From Isoetes taiwanensis (taxonomy: Eukaryota > Streptophyta > Lycopodiopsida > Isoetales > Isoetaceae): 64,000 nt of DNA. The notes under the pieces are model-generated. The model was given only the letters and a program-made list of their open reading frames with translations, searched no databases and was not told where the DNA came from. Positions 1-11,837 of this stretch are shown here, in pieces. The stretch is from the NCBI GenBank assembly GCA_021234155.1, contig JAJEKV010000024.1, positions 15,957,030 to 16,021,029 on the forward strand. Direction: 5' to 3'. Numbering within the stretch: the first letter of the stretch is position 1; the number at the start of each line of letters is the position of its first letter. The translations under genes were made by a program, and so were the position numbers.

Positions 1-1257
1 CAATGAAGAGTTCCTTATCTAGCTTTTTCCATGCTTTACTTTCAGGGGCTTTGTTCTTCCATTCCATGGTAATTTTACCATTACTTTGAATTTGGTACCA
101 GATATCACATCTAGAATGACTTTTCCTTTGGAAACTCCAGGCCATTAAACTAACCTTTTCCATCACATTGCAGATCCCATACTCCCCATAAAGAGGGATA
201 TTTTCATAGCATTTGGTAATGTCTGCCACAAAGACATCATTAATTTTTGCAGGGATGTTACATGCAACATCATATATAGAATTAACTACCCATGCAGCTT
301 TAATATTATTTTTTTGGAAAATATTGGCTTTACTACACCTTTCAAAGCAAATAGAAGGCCATATATCAAGTATCAGGTTCAAACCAGCTGCCACAATAGA
401 TGCAGTGATGGAAAAAATTGTATCATGCGCATTTGTTATCCATCTATATTCAAACTTATGTGCTTTAAAGATCCCAAGGAGGTATGGGAGTTCCAAGCTA
501 CCAATGTGACCATCCCCCAATAGATTACCAATCTCTTTGGACCTCAAAATGAGTTGATCTTTACCGATTGTCTTGCTGCAAAAAATCATTACTATTAAGT
601 CCGATACTAGCTTCCATTCGATATGCAATGGGCGGATAAAAGCTGGATTGTTGGTCGCCTTATCAACTCTGAAATATACTGGGTTATTAACTAACCATTC
701 CATATTTTTCATAACCCTTTCATCCTCAATCGAATTTTTTCCTGATCCCGTGCATTGCTTTCCACAAATAACTTAGCTAACCATTTTATTTCATTCATCA
801 GATCCAATTTGCATTGCTGTATAGTAAGTTCATCAAAAATCATGAATGAGAATCTGTGCACATGAAAAAACTGCTCAATTGTAATCTCAATTTCCTCCAT
901 ATACTTTGCAATAGTAAAAGGACAGTCAGGGATGAAATTTAGCCCAAGTGCAAACCAATTTCTCAAGCCCTTGCAATGTATAATATTGATATCCGTAGTA
1001 CGGATATGTCCAATTCTTGGATCAACAAATTTCTGCAACCTTGGTATAGAGCATACACAAGCTGGCTGACCATCATTAGTAAAGACCACTTTGGGTTTAT
1101 AGAACATATCTTTAAGATTACTAATATATCTCCACCCGAAAGTTGTGTTTTCCCATGCATCATAACCAATACTACCAAGATGTCTGCTAATAACACTTTT
1201 GAAAGCACTAGTATAGCTGATTTTATCCACAACTTTGGAAAAATAGGTAAGATGCAC
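1..1257 (-). pseudogene. Reverse transcriptase fragment (Penelope-like or rvt-like), cut by window edge
   Basis: Two open frames on the minus strand (1257-709, then about 740-1) join through one apparent 1-nt shift at a T6/A6 run (735-740), giving about 415 codons open to the window edge. The part at about 210-182 reads FVADITKCYENIPL, matching the hydrophobic-x-D-x(4)-Y-x-x-IP form of RT motif A in Penelope-like and rvt reverse transcriptases. Upstream, RWITNAHDTIFSITASIV fits the preceding R-x-I...A motif. The N-terminal block has a C-x-C...FVDP-x-GH pattern. The catalytic YxDD box would lie beyond the window. This is probably a decayed retroelement, or an rvt-type domesticated RT gene with a sequencing error in the homopolymer. 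The class is inferred from motif A only; family assignment is tentative. Confidence 0.55.
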
Positions 1258-3779
1258 ATACTTTTTATCTATTTTTTCCTTTAATACTTGTAGTTTAATC
1301 CTTCCATCAATCCTGTTGCAAAGAACTCTTCTTTTCTGTTTAAAACAATATCAATGCTTTAGCAACATAAAATATTTTATTGAATAGTAGCAAAATTTGG
1401 GAATAAATCCCATAAAAGAAAAATTTGGGGAATAACTCCCATATAAAAATTGGGAAAGATCCCATATAGATTGGCACTAAGGCCTGAACAACATGCAATG
1501 CATGCACAGTCAAGCATTCAGAACTATATAAGCCGTATATAGTATGAAAACCATACTATATTCATGAATAGGTCTATATATGTTAGTCAATCTCGGCCGT
1601 TTGTTTAATAAAAGACGAGGTGGCGATGTTATGGTCGTGCGATTTTTTATGGGGGCATGCATGGGCATGCATGTGGGCCTGCTCCACATCTCGGCACTGC
1701 ATGATTAAAAGGGAAATTTAATCTTGGCCGTCAAAGAGTAGGATGGAATGTGCTAGGAAGGTGTGCAACCATTTAGCAATTAATGCCCCCTAATGATGTG
1801 GCAATCGTAATTTAATGTTTCGTTAATGTGTGTTTAAATGACATCGAAAATTTTGCAGCCGCGCATTACTCCTCTCTCTCCAGCAACAACCAGCCGCCAT
1901 GCCAAAAGGATTTGCAATCGAATTCTTCTTCAGCTTTTAGTCTAATTGTCGGATCTGCCGCTTTGGCATTCTGCTCCAAGGCCACCTCGACTGTCCATTT
2001 CAAGGCTGCCATAGCGAGCTGGGTCGGGTTATTCTTTTCAGTTCGATTTATCCTCAGCATTGCGATTCAAGTAAAGAAATGCCCGTAGGTGCGTCTTCCC
2101 CTGTTATTGAGCTGGCGACTCTTTGCAGAGTTTAAATTCGCCCAAAGTGTACTGGTCTGTTGGAGTGCAAATGGAAGGTAAATTTGCTGGAGTACAAATT
2201 TGCTGGATACGCCGCCCTTCCGGGAGCAAAGCTAGAGTGATGAAGATAACTAGAACCGTCCGAACCTGGCGTTCCCTGCCTAAACAAGGTAAGAGTTATG
2301 CTGAGCTTGATTTTAAACCCTCAATTTAGAGCTTAATTTGGTCGCACGTGCCAATAGCCCAGTCCGGCAAACCCAGCTATTTGCCATAGCTCCAGGCTTT
2401 GCTATCTACAAGCTCGGTCTGTGTTTTCCAGAATATGGGAAAAGAATCTATCGATTATGCTCAATAGTTTGTAGTTCCTAGTTTTTTTTTGCTGATTCGC
2501 CTATTTTGAATCTATCTTAAAGCTTCAACTTCGGAAATGTGAATCTAGTCTCTGCCGCTGATTTCTAAATAACCCAACTCAGAAAAACTGGTTTCTTTGA
2601 ACGTTTAGAGCAGACACAGAGGCAAAAGAAGGTGTCAACGTCGCAAAATTATCAAGTTGAGGCTTGAATGATCATCAGAACAGAGTTATCGAAAAGATTT
2701 TTGCATCGGCAAAGTTTGGGGAGATTTCGCAAGCAAGCAGAGTTCGCCATCTGGATCATAATATACAGCACCAGCACAATTGTACTTCAAACCTGTATTC
2801 AAAGGCATTCACGGAAGCACCGCCATCTGCATTAAGCAAATAGCTTGGGTTGGAATTGCAGGCCAGGCCCTTGGCGTTGGGTTCAAACGCACATTGAATT
2901 ATTAGGTTAAAATCATAGGCCAGGCTTTGAAATCACTCCATAATAGAGCCAGTTGGGTTAAGCCAGTTGGGTGATTCACCGAGGGGCTTTAAAGCTCACA
3001 GCAAGAACCGAATGATATGTATGGCTATGGCCTCTTCGAAACTGGCTTTTCTGTACTAATCGGTTCATACCTAAGCAAAGAAAGAGAATATTATGAGCAC
3101 CCATTTGAGAAAAGGGATAAGTACACGGATTTAGCCATGCATCACCATTGTGCTCTTTGTTTCAGAGATAATGGTAAATTTTCCTCCTTTTTGTTTCAGA
3201 TGCAAGATCAGAAAATAGATATAAAGCTGCATAAGCCATGGTATTTATGATGATGGGCATGCAATATCCTGCTTTTGTGTTCAAGTAAGCAAGCATTTTG
3301 CATTTCATTTTCAAAGTCCTGCTTTGTTTTGCAGATTCTCGGGCATGTCAAGCTTTGTTGGAGTTCGTTATTAGACTGAACCTAGGACCTAGTGGGTAAG
3401 AGAGATGATTTTGTCTTCTTTATTTTTTTTTAACTCACTTCCTTTGTTGCCTAAGATAATATTTCTTCGCTCTAAAGTGATCTTCTGCATCAAAATCTAC
3501 CTATTTGGCATTAAGCATGACCATATTATGGTTTCTTTTTCGCAGGTTTCCATTGAAACGTGGATTCAGAGACGAAGACAGTAGAAACTGCTTCAGCTCC
3601 TCGCCAAATATCGAATAAGGTTGTCCCGACTTATAGCAGTAGCTTGGATACTTCTGTTTTCGCAGTTCTTTATGTCATTTTTACTCATTTCTACAACGTT
3701 TGAGGTTAGTAGCTGATGAAACATGGCATATATGTTGGATCTCTATACCGATAAAAAATTGGATTTGTCTTGACTTGAG
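1258..3779. other. Region without a confident gene; possible upstream part of the gene at 3.8-4.3 kb
   Basis: At 1390-1470 there is a short run of imperfect GGGAATAA/TCCCATA repeats. An open frame at 1828-2085 (86 codons) has no recognisable domain. It lies in a GC-richer stretch (1850-2300) with several good GT donors (for example after 2178 and 2288), so it may be the first exon of the gene whose last exons are at 3780-4340. I could not join a continuous reading frame through it. Pyrimidine-rich acceptors also occur near 3336 and 3545. No RNA gene was recognised. Confidence 0.3.
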
Positions 3780-4340
3780 AAGCATGAACAATGGCTTTTT
3801 CCAGCAGAAAAACGTTCTTCAGATGTCCTATCTGTTACTAAATGGCCTTTGGGACCACATGATCCTCCTCCTGGAATCAAGGATAGGGTATTTTACTTGG
3901 AAGGTGAGAATGTGCATACATGCATTAGAAAGGTGTGTATGGATATACATGTTTTTCTACAGGTTTACATTATGATGGAGTTTTCTACAGGTTTACATTA
4001 TGCAAGAACAATGAAGCTAAGGCCGAGTGAGTAATAACGTTTGTCTGTATAACAATAAAAAACATGTAAAGCATAGGATCCTCCGTAGACTTTGCCAATT
4101 CTAATTTGCTTATTATGCTACAGATATACAAGACAGGTGGCAGAATTTTTTGAATATGTGAAACGAACAAAAGAAACTGAGTTGCTCAGCAGCAATGGCA
4201 CCATGGATCGTCTGCTCAGGCCACGACCAAGGGGTTTGGTTGGACCTGATGGGTCTCCTGTGGATACTGAAATGAACAGGCGTTTTGTTTCAACGGGACT
4301 TTGTGCCATGTTCCTTATAGTCTTAAGTTTCTGTTTTTAA
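3780..4340 (+). CDS. Unidentified plant gene, last three exons
   Basis: Three exons join in one frame: about 3780-3903 (start uncertain), 3991-4030 and 4124-4340 (TAA). The donors are GTGAGA and GTAATA and both acceptors end in CAG. The joined protein contains KWPLGPHDPPPGIKDRVFYLEG (split at 3903), then LHYARTMKLRPSE, then YTRQVAEFFEYVKRTKETE and RPRPRGLVGPDGSPVDTEMNRR, ending in a hydrophobic tail of about 18 residues that could be a membrane anchor or read-through of an unrecognised intron. Phase is kept across both introns, which supports real coding sequence. I do not recognise the family. The upstream exons were not resolved; they may reach back to about 1.85 kb. No in-frame ATG was found for the first exon listed here. 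Confidence 0.45.
3961..3998 (+). repeat. Tandem duplication spanning a 3' splice site
   Basis: The segment TTTTCTACAGGTTTACATTA occurs twice, 28 nt apart (the first copy from about 3952, the second from 3981). It carries an intron end and the start of the next exon, so two identical acceptors compete for the exon at 3991. Using the first acceptor would add 28 nt and shift the frame. Confidence 0.7.
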
Positions 4341-5899
4341 TGAATTTGCTATGGAGCTGTGTCTTTTGATGTGCCTTTTGTTGCTTTTGGCATGATAAAG
4401 ATGTGCTTGCCTAACATACAGGAGGGACAGGAGGGAAGATGATATTTGTCCTGTATATTTGAATAATTTGAGCATTGCAGACAACTGTTAACCGGCATGG
4501 CTGTTGAAAATCAATTTGGTACAGTAGAGATGAGTGACTAGCATTGTGCCATCTGACATGGCTCAATATAAAAAGATATGCGGAGCATATTTTCTGTGAC
4601 TATATTAGTTGCCTAGGTGCCTATCTTCTAAATTTATTTTACAGTGATTCTTCGAGCTATTTAGAGGTTTCCTGGATGAAGATTCACTCATGCCAATTTC
4701 TTTGCCAAGTAGTTAGATTAGTCCAGACACCAGATCCAACATAATTTTGCATCAGGGAGAGAGTAGTCAAGATCTGCCACTTCTTGAGAAATTTATAATT
4801 GGCTATGATTCAGCTAATCATGGGCCATGGAAATTGTTGGACTCCACTTTACATGTTGCTTGAACTTGAAAAGTTTTTTTGAAATTGATATAGGTCCTCG
4901 AGCAGAACTGGGTGGCTTTGCTTGGAGCAACCTTATGTTGCAATAATTTGCCTACAAAAGTGGTACAAATAGGATGTGGAAAATATTCTTGTGACAATTT
5001 TAGGTAACTTTGGTCCTTACCCTATGCTTGTGATTAAAAAAAAGGATATGTGATATGCACAATATGAAAGAGGCCATAAATATAATATTTTTGAGTAAAT
5101 TCAATTGCTGGAGCAATTAACCGGATTTGGTGGTTTACTCATAACTTCAAGCCATGTGATAGACATTTTCCTTGAACCTATGGCTATATAACAAGGCACC
5201 CAATCCCTATAATAGTTTGTGAAGCAATTTTCCCTGTTGTGTTAATGAGAGCTCATAACAATGGACTTCAAATATTTGTGGGTGTAAGCTCGGATGGTTA
5301 AACCCCTTGTGGATTATTAAGCTGTGGCCCTGAACCCATGGCTTTCCCTAACCAGTTTATGCTTGGTGATTAAATTTATACAGTTTGGAAATACATGTCT
5401 ATGTAAATGAATTATTGAGTGAGCAATTTAAACTAACTACTATATCCAGGGGAACTTGACGAATAAGGCACCTAAACTTTATGTTGTACTAAACTTAATA
5501 TGTATGCTTTTTGAGATCTATGCTCTCAGCCACGAATAATAGACCATTGCCATAATTGCATCCACATACATGTATTGCAAAATATGCCTACACAGCTAGG
5601 CCTTTAGTGGTAACTCACCCATTTTTTACAATGGGTTAACAATTTTTTTCGTGACCATATTGTTGCCAAACTTTCGTGACCATGTTGACCTGAAATGATC
5701 ATGAAGCAAAGACTAGCTACCAAGTGAGCTTCCCAATTGCACATGCACTAGCAAAAATGATTAGGCTTTTGATCCAGTAGAGTTGTACTACAAACAAATA
5801 TGGGTGATGGGACTAGATGCCAGCTCCGGTTTGGTGGTAATAGGCAGATAACCGCAAATAACCACATCAGTTGTAGCCAATGAGTTCAATACCAGGAGT
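4341..5899. other. Intergenic, no gene recognised
   Basis: AT-rich sequence without open frames above about 65 codons and without recognisable repeats. It presumably holds the 3' UTR of the preceding gene at its start. A short frame at 4544-4741 has no coding features. Confidence 0.4.
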
Positions 5900-7080
5900 C
5901 TTCTTAGAACCATCGAGCCTCGCAAAGTCTATGGTAATCTATGAGAACCTAGAGAAATTGCAGGTGAATCTTCGCAAAAAATGAATGAATCTAGGACTAG
6001 ATAAACGAGTTGTTGGAGCCAATGTGATCATATTCTATGAGGCTTCTTAGAATCTTAGAATCTTATAAAACCTATAGTGATTCAAGAGAATCTAGGGGAA
6101 TCTGCATGGCATGTTTACGAATCTAGAGGAATCTCAATAGAACCTAGGAGAATTCTGGGGAATCCCAAGAGGACCTTAGACACTTTCAAAGTCTCAGTAT
6201 GATCTATGGCAATCTATGGGAATCTTCATAAAATATTGGAGGATCTAAGAGAATCTTGATAAAATCTAACAGAATTTACATAGAATCTCGGGTAACATAC
6301 GTGAACCTTCAAAGAATCTTTGGGAATCTAGACGATCTTTATGGGATCTTCGAGAATCTAGGAGAATGTTGGTGGAATCTTAGATAATATAGGAGAATCT
6401 TTGTAGGATCTAAGTGAATCTAAGAGAATGTTTATAAAAAACTTTGAGGATCTTGATGGAATGTTTTAGAATGTAGAGGAATCTTCATGAAGTCTAAGGA
6501 GATCCAATATAATGTACATAGAATCGTGGGAATCTGGATGGATCTAGATCAATTTTTGGGAATCTAGAAAAATCTCGAGAGAATTTATAGGAACTCATGG
6601 AACCTTCATAGGATATTTGAGAATCTAAAGGAGAATTTTTGTGTAACATGACAAATCTTGATGGAATCTTTGAGAATCTAGGGGAGTCTTGATGTAAACC
6701 TTGGAGAATCTAAGGGGATCCTCAAAAAATCTAACAAAATTTAAAGGAATTTTTATAAAACCTTTCGAAATCTAAGTTTTTTGCTGGGACCTATATGAAT
6801 CTTGGAATAATCTTTGGGAATCCAAAGGAATCTGAAGAAAATCTTAGTTAATCTATAGAACCTTTACAGAATATCTAAGAATCTACGGGAATCTTAATAG
6901 GATCTTAAACAATCTAGGAAAATTTACATATCGTCTTGGAAAATCTATCTGAATCGTGAGAGAATTTTTGAGAATCTAGGAGAATCTCGGAGGAATCTAT
7001 GATAACCTAAAGGAGTCTTCGTTTAATCTAAGGGAAATCTTTAGACGAATGTTGGGACAATGTAGGGAAATCTTCCACAC
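5900..7080. repeat. Degenerate GAATCT-rich minisatellite
   Basis: About 1.2 kb is built almost entirely from diverged units containing GAATCTNGGAGAATCTT-like words, spaced roughly 12-20 bases (for example around 6040, 6330, 6410, 6660 and 6960). The unit is too diverged for a single clean period. No open frame crosses it. The pattern suggests an old tandem array that expanded by slippage and then mutated. Confidence 0.8.
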
Positions 7081-7646
7081 TGGTGTATTTTGCAGGGTCG
7101 ACATCATGCAGTCCATATAAGTAAGATTTTGGTGCTTATTGGAAAAAGGGGTTTTCTTCAAGAGCTTTTACTTAGATGAGGAGCAATTCTTTTACAAAGT
7201 GGGAAGGCAGAAGAGGATTCCATTGGAGGCAAGAGTTTAGAGATCGCATAAAGAACTCCATCAAATCTATTTTCTTATCAGGTGGTGTTGATATGGGTCC
7301 TCGCATGCTACGGTGGCATAAATGACGCCATTTTTAGCCCTAAAATCAAACGCTAATTAACGGGGTGTAACTGAATTTTTAATTTTTATTTTAGCACTAA
7401 ATCCCGCCCATGGGATCCTAAATTGTCAAACCTTTCTTCCTTTCCCTCTTTCTTGGAGTTTCTTAGATCGGATTCGGAAACATAGCTACTCCCCATCGAG
7501 ATCCTCGTACCCTCCTTGGTCCATTCCTTGCAATATTGTAACACCTAAAGGAATATAGTCAATAACCTGCAACCTCTTCTACAACCTGATCTGTAAAGGG
7601 TAGGGGAAAGTTCACCCTTTGTGACAAAAATGGATAATCTGTAGTC
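7081..7646. other. Intergenic, no gene recognised
   Basis: Unique-looking sequence between the minisatellite and the LINE insertion. Nothing recognised. Confidence 0.4.
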
Positions 7647-7663
7647 AACTTTAGCTTTGCCAT

Positions 7664-9713
7664 GACATGACTATATGACGACACTGTGATGGGTGCCATG
7701 TAAGGCCCTGCCACAGTTTTGCTCATAACTTCTAGCTCGAGTGTCGAATTTGGGTGTTTTTTAATGCTTTCAAAAGTCTGGAGATGTGAGCTTTCCATCG
7801 GTGTATAATTCATATAGTTTTATTGAGTCCAGCTTTGCCGAATTTGGGGTTTTCCGATTTTGGTTGTCATGACAAACCCGAGTTTGCCAGTTTTTGGAAC
7901 GCGTCCTTCAGCCATGGGTGCCCCCAAAGTGGTAGGTGGTGCCTCAATCTCTTCTTCTGTACATGATGTGAACTCTTCCCTGCCGCTTCTTAATTGACCA
8001 AATAATTCTCGCTTTAATCCTCTTGCTTTTGACTCTACTCATGCTTTTGACTCTTCCCTCCTCTTTTCAAATCTGTCCCTCTGCCTACTTCTCAAGTAGA
8101 AGCCACCATATCTACTCCTAGTGTTACCTCTGTCTCTTTTCCATCTGCTTGTGCTGGGCCTCTACTTGCCTCTTCTGCTCCTTGGAGTTCATCTGATACA
8201 GTGGCTAGGACATCCTCTACACGATCCAGTGATTGGATCAAACATGATATGGCATCTGATGGGCAATTTGCTCGTGTCTCTGTTGCATTGAATATCAGAT
8301 TGCAGAATAATAAAAAGGAATTAAGCTCATATCTTAACGAATTGCAAGCGCAAAGTGATCGTATAGATGTTCAATTGCCTTTTGAGGGTGTTTTCTATGA
8401 GGCACATGAATGTTCAAATGCTTTTATATAGACTGGTCTACCAGTTGTTGAGATTGATCACATTGTGCATTTCCAGTGTGTTCAGAATCTTGTGTTCCAT
8501 GCACTTGTGTGCCATTTCACTGGGCGATTCCTTGATCTCAAGAGAATTGGATTTTGGCTAAAGCATCATCTTCAGAGGTTGGGTCTCCCTATCATATATC
8601 TTTGAAGGTGTTGGATAAAGATAATAATTTTTTTCTAGTCATGTTTGACTCATCAGTTGCAGTTGATAAGCTTGTGGAATGTGTCGTTGATCCTTTTTGG
8701 GGACATTATCTTCTGTACCAAATTCATTCTCCTAAATTTCTGCCAAAGTAAGTCTGGTGCATTGCGCATGCCTTATTGGTTTGCATTGGAAGGTTTTCCA
8801 TTTGAATTGCAAATTCCTGATTTCATGACTGTTATTGCAAATGGATTGGATATGCATCTTGCCCATTCTATTGTTAATGGTCCTCGAATCTGTGTGTCCC
8901 TTTCCAATTGTGTTTCTATTCCACAGTCGGTGGTTAAGAGCGGTCCTCTTTTCTTCAAGTGCAAACTACATCCGCTTAAAGGACTAGAGCTTGACAAGAT
9001 GTTTCCTAGTATTGAAATTTTTGCTACTTATAGATCTAGGCAGACTCATGTATCTACCTCCCCAATTGCTTCTACACCATATCAGATAGCATCTGATTTA
9101 GCTGCATGTCTTGTTGTATCATCTTCTGATGTGTCTTCTTTTGCACCAATCTACCAGTATTACCATCTCTCGTGTCTTCTCCTCAATCTGCTTCTGCACC
9201 ATCACTTCCTTCTAGTGGATCTGTCGCTCAGATTATATCGAGCTCTGTTAGTGAGGAGCAACATTCTCGCCTTCAAGATATTGCTCACAAACAAGAACTT
9301 CTGGAAGCAGAATGGTCTTCCCCATATATAAAGAAGGCTGCATGCCAGAAGAATAGTTCAGCTCCTCCGATCCACCCAGTAGCTCTAGTATGTACTACTA
9401 TCATTATTGTGGATGTCCCTCCACATGATCCCGTGGCATTCAGACACCAGAAGACAAATGCACTTGCTCTTAATAATTCTATGGATGTGCGACTTCGGCA
9501 TGGTTAAGTTTAATTGTATTGAAGATATATGTGTATTATTCTTTTCTCTATCTTAAGAAGAAATTAGTTTTTCTTCCATTATGTTATCATGCTTAGACAT
9601 GTGTCTTTGCTCAGTTGGGTCTGTTTATGCACTGGGTTTTTATTCCTGTCTCTGCATTATATCATGTATTGTTTGCGAGTGATTAATAAAGTCTGACGTC
9701 CTTTAAAAAAAAA
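7664..9713 (+). mobile_element. LINE (L1-type) insertion with ORF1 remnants and poly-A tail
   Basis: The insertion is bounded by a perfect 17-bp duplication, AACTTTAGCTTTGCCAT, at 7647-7663 and 9714-9730. The 3' end has an AATAAA-containing stretch (about 9685) followed by an A tail (about 9704-9713). This is the signature of LINE target-primed reverse transcription. The interior is ORF1-like only; no RT or endonuclease was found. It is therefore an internally deleted, non-autonomous or ORF1-only copy, about 2.05 kb long. Confidence 0.85.
7915..9507 (+). pseudogene. LINE ORF1-like protein remnant (DUF4283-like)
   Basis: The coding sense is spread over several frames: 7915-7998, 8201-8428, 8554-8748, about 8752-9140 and 9172-9504. 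The stretch at about 8770-8900 (MPYWFALEGFPFELQIPDFM, then MHLAHSIVNGPRIC) resembles the W-x-R-L-x-G-L-P-x-E-L-W core of DUF4283-type RNA-binding domains in plant LINE ORF1 and gag-like proteins. Ser/Pro-rich linkers flank it. At least three frame changes and stops show it is not functional. The assignment rests on domain resemblance plus its place inside an insertion with LINE hallmarks. Confidence 0.6.
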
Positions 9714-9730
9714 AACTTTAGCTTTGCCAT

Positions 9731-10970
9731 TATGCTTTATTACTATGATGATCAAGCTCGTCTATTTCAAATGTAGAACTTATAAATCAAGCCAATTTCA
9801 AGTAGTTTTTGAGTTTAACTTTTATTCAAACACATAATTAGAATTAAGACAATATTATTGTTGGTAGAACATGCATGTCTTAGGATTATGGGAATGGTGA
9901 GTTTCTCCAAGTCCTTGTTGATCCCTTTTGATCTTTTTAGCTCCATGTAAAGACATATTTGTACTTTTTGAATAATGCCAATGCAACTGCTTCGAACTTC
10001 TAATGAAGTCTTATAGCAAATTTGATAGTTTTGTGTGCTATTCAAGTCCACTATGTCAACTACAATTGTCTAAATACCAAAGGCAATATTTATATGTGTA
10101 CTTTTAATGCACATAATTTGCATGTAAGTTGATTGCACATAATTTGTTAATGCATAAAGATGGCTAGTGTGTTTTGGGTAATGGGAACTTAGGATCAAAC
10201 TACTCATAAAGTACTCTTATGCACATATTTGATAATTTTGATGCATATAATTTGCTAGCACATTCTTCTAATGTGGTCAAAGAGATTAAATTGCTTAAGC
10301 CTTTTGGAGTTTGGAGCTTTTTTAAACTAGAAAATCATGAATACATATGTCTTTCAAATGGACAATATTCTATTCAACAAGAAGGAATTTGGAAGACATT
10401 CAATGGTTATAAACACTGAAGAATGATCTTGAAGGGGAAAATGAATGGGAGATATCTATTTATGCAAGTGAGTAAGAAATACAAAATGGAGTAGAGTACA
10501 TCTTTACTTCCATTTGACTTGACTGAGTTATAGATTTTGGGCTATCTACCTGTTGCTCATTAGAGGCAAATAATTTAAAGGTGGAAGTGAAGTTCAAAAG
10601 CTAAATGATGCTAATATTTTGTAAAAGCTACTTAATGCAATGACAATTGCAAGATAATTGATGATTACGACAAGGTCTTGCGATGCCCTAATTGCAATGG
10701 AAGTGAGCTCAAGCTATGTACGCTCTGTCTTTAGCACCAACTTGATCAAACCATTTATTTGACGCACATGATTGGTTAACAGACACTTCAATCATAAAGT
10801 GTTGATATGAATAGAGGGTCCAATATTTATGAAGGGCAAACAACAAGAACCCTAATCCTTTTTCATTTAGGAAAAGGAGTTTTGACAATTGTACCCAACC
10901 TATTGTATGTGCTTAAGATATTAATCTTCGACCATGTGACAAACCACCTATCCTATAGGCACTAGAGTGT
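9731..10970. other. Intergenic, no gene recognised
   Basis: AT-rich. A short frame at 10219-10416 has no recognisable features. The repeated word GCACATAATTTG occurs at about 10109 and 10135, and a variant at about 10240, but there is no clear array. Confidence 0.4.
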
Positions 10971-10982
10971 GAATACCATTTG

Positions 10983-11252
10983 TTTTGTTTTTTTTTTTTT
11001 TGAAGGACGACAAGTTTTATTCACCAATCAAAACTATAGGAATATAAAATGCAAAGATGGAATTATAACTCCAGCGGGCAAATTGATCCAACTGAGCACA
11101 ACCACTTGTCTATACATAAGAATAAATCTGAAGGTAAGTGTGCCAAACCAGTACTTTCTTCTCTTGATTAAGAGAAGAAAATTATAAGCCACAACAATCT
11201 TGCTCTGCATCCACTGAAGAAGAATCTCATCTGCAGTATCCATGCCCTTAAA
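10983..11252 (-). mobile_element. Short poly-A retroelement (SINE or 5'-truncated LINE), minus orientation
   Basis: A 12-bp duplication GAATACCATTTG at 10971-10982 and 11253-11264 encloses about 270 bp. The insert begins on the plus strand with a run of about 13 T (from about 10988), that is, an A tail on the minus strand. No A/B-box pol III promoter was confidently seen, so SINE and truncated LINE cannot be separated. Confidence 0.8.
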
Positions 11253-11264
11253 GAATACCATTTG

Positions 11265-11700
11265 AGTTGACGTTTTAAGGACATACAACCCAAAGGCATC
11301 AAAAGGCGCCACACAATTTGTCTATATATTAGGAAAACCGTAAGTGTAAATAGGGATTGATATCCTTCAAAACAAAAAGCATGTCTAGGACACTTGGTTG
11401 CTTAGAGGAATCACAAATAATATCGAAACATAGTGGACTTAAAAGGGTAAAGGAACACTTCTATGATAGACGAGTTTTTCTCTCTCTTTTCCAGTCTAAG
11501 TGTGGGTATGCTAGAATTTTCTTCATGTTCTTCATCTTCAAAGGCATTGGGGAAACAACAAATCTTAAACTGGACATTTTGGATCAGACGGACAGTTTAG
11601 AGATGGGTGCTGTGGTGCATGGGGTCATTCAAGGGCCATGGTCATGGCCATGCCCTCATTCATCGTTCCCCCTCATAGCCCCTGTTGTTTTACCCTTTAC
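11265..11700. other. Intergenic, likely promoter-proximal to the SRRM2-like gene
   Basis: No gene recognised. The open frame at 11357-11704 has no domain. Base composition becomes GC-richer from about 11600 into the presumed first non-coding exon. Confidence 0.35.
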
Positions 11701-11837
11701 CCCTTAACTTCGTACCCTTGCCGTAATCGAGCTCCGATCGCGGCCTCCTTCGCACCCATTCGCTTATGCTAGGTCTTTATGCGTCCATGGCGTTCAACAG
11801 GATTTTGGGTCACACCGTTCTGCTCGATTTCGAACAG
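11700..11837 (+). other. Probable 5' leader exon of the SRRM2-like gene
   Basis: A GC-richer stretch ends at a good donor (CAG|GTAGCA at 11837/11838). A short frame starting MAFNRILGH at 11793 does not continue into the next exon, so it would be a leader uORF if transcribed. The transcription start is not defined. Inferred from splice sites and position only. Confidence 0.35.

Noticed and set aside
5900-7080. CRISPR-like array
   Set aside because: Repeats are degenerate and irregularly spaced with no conserved repeat or unique spacers, and the genome is a plant's.
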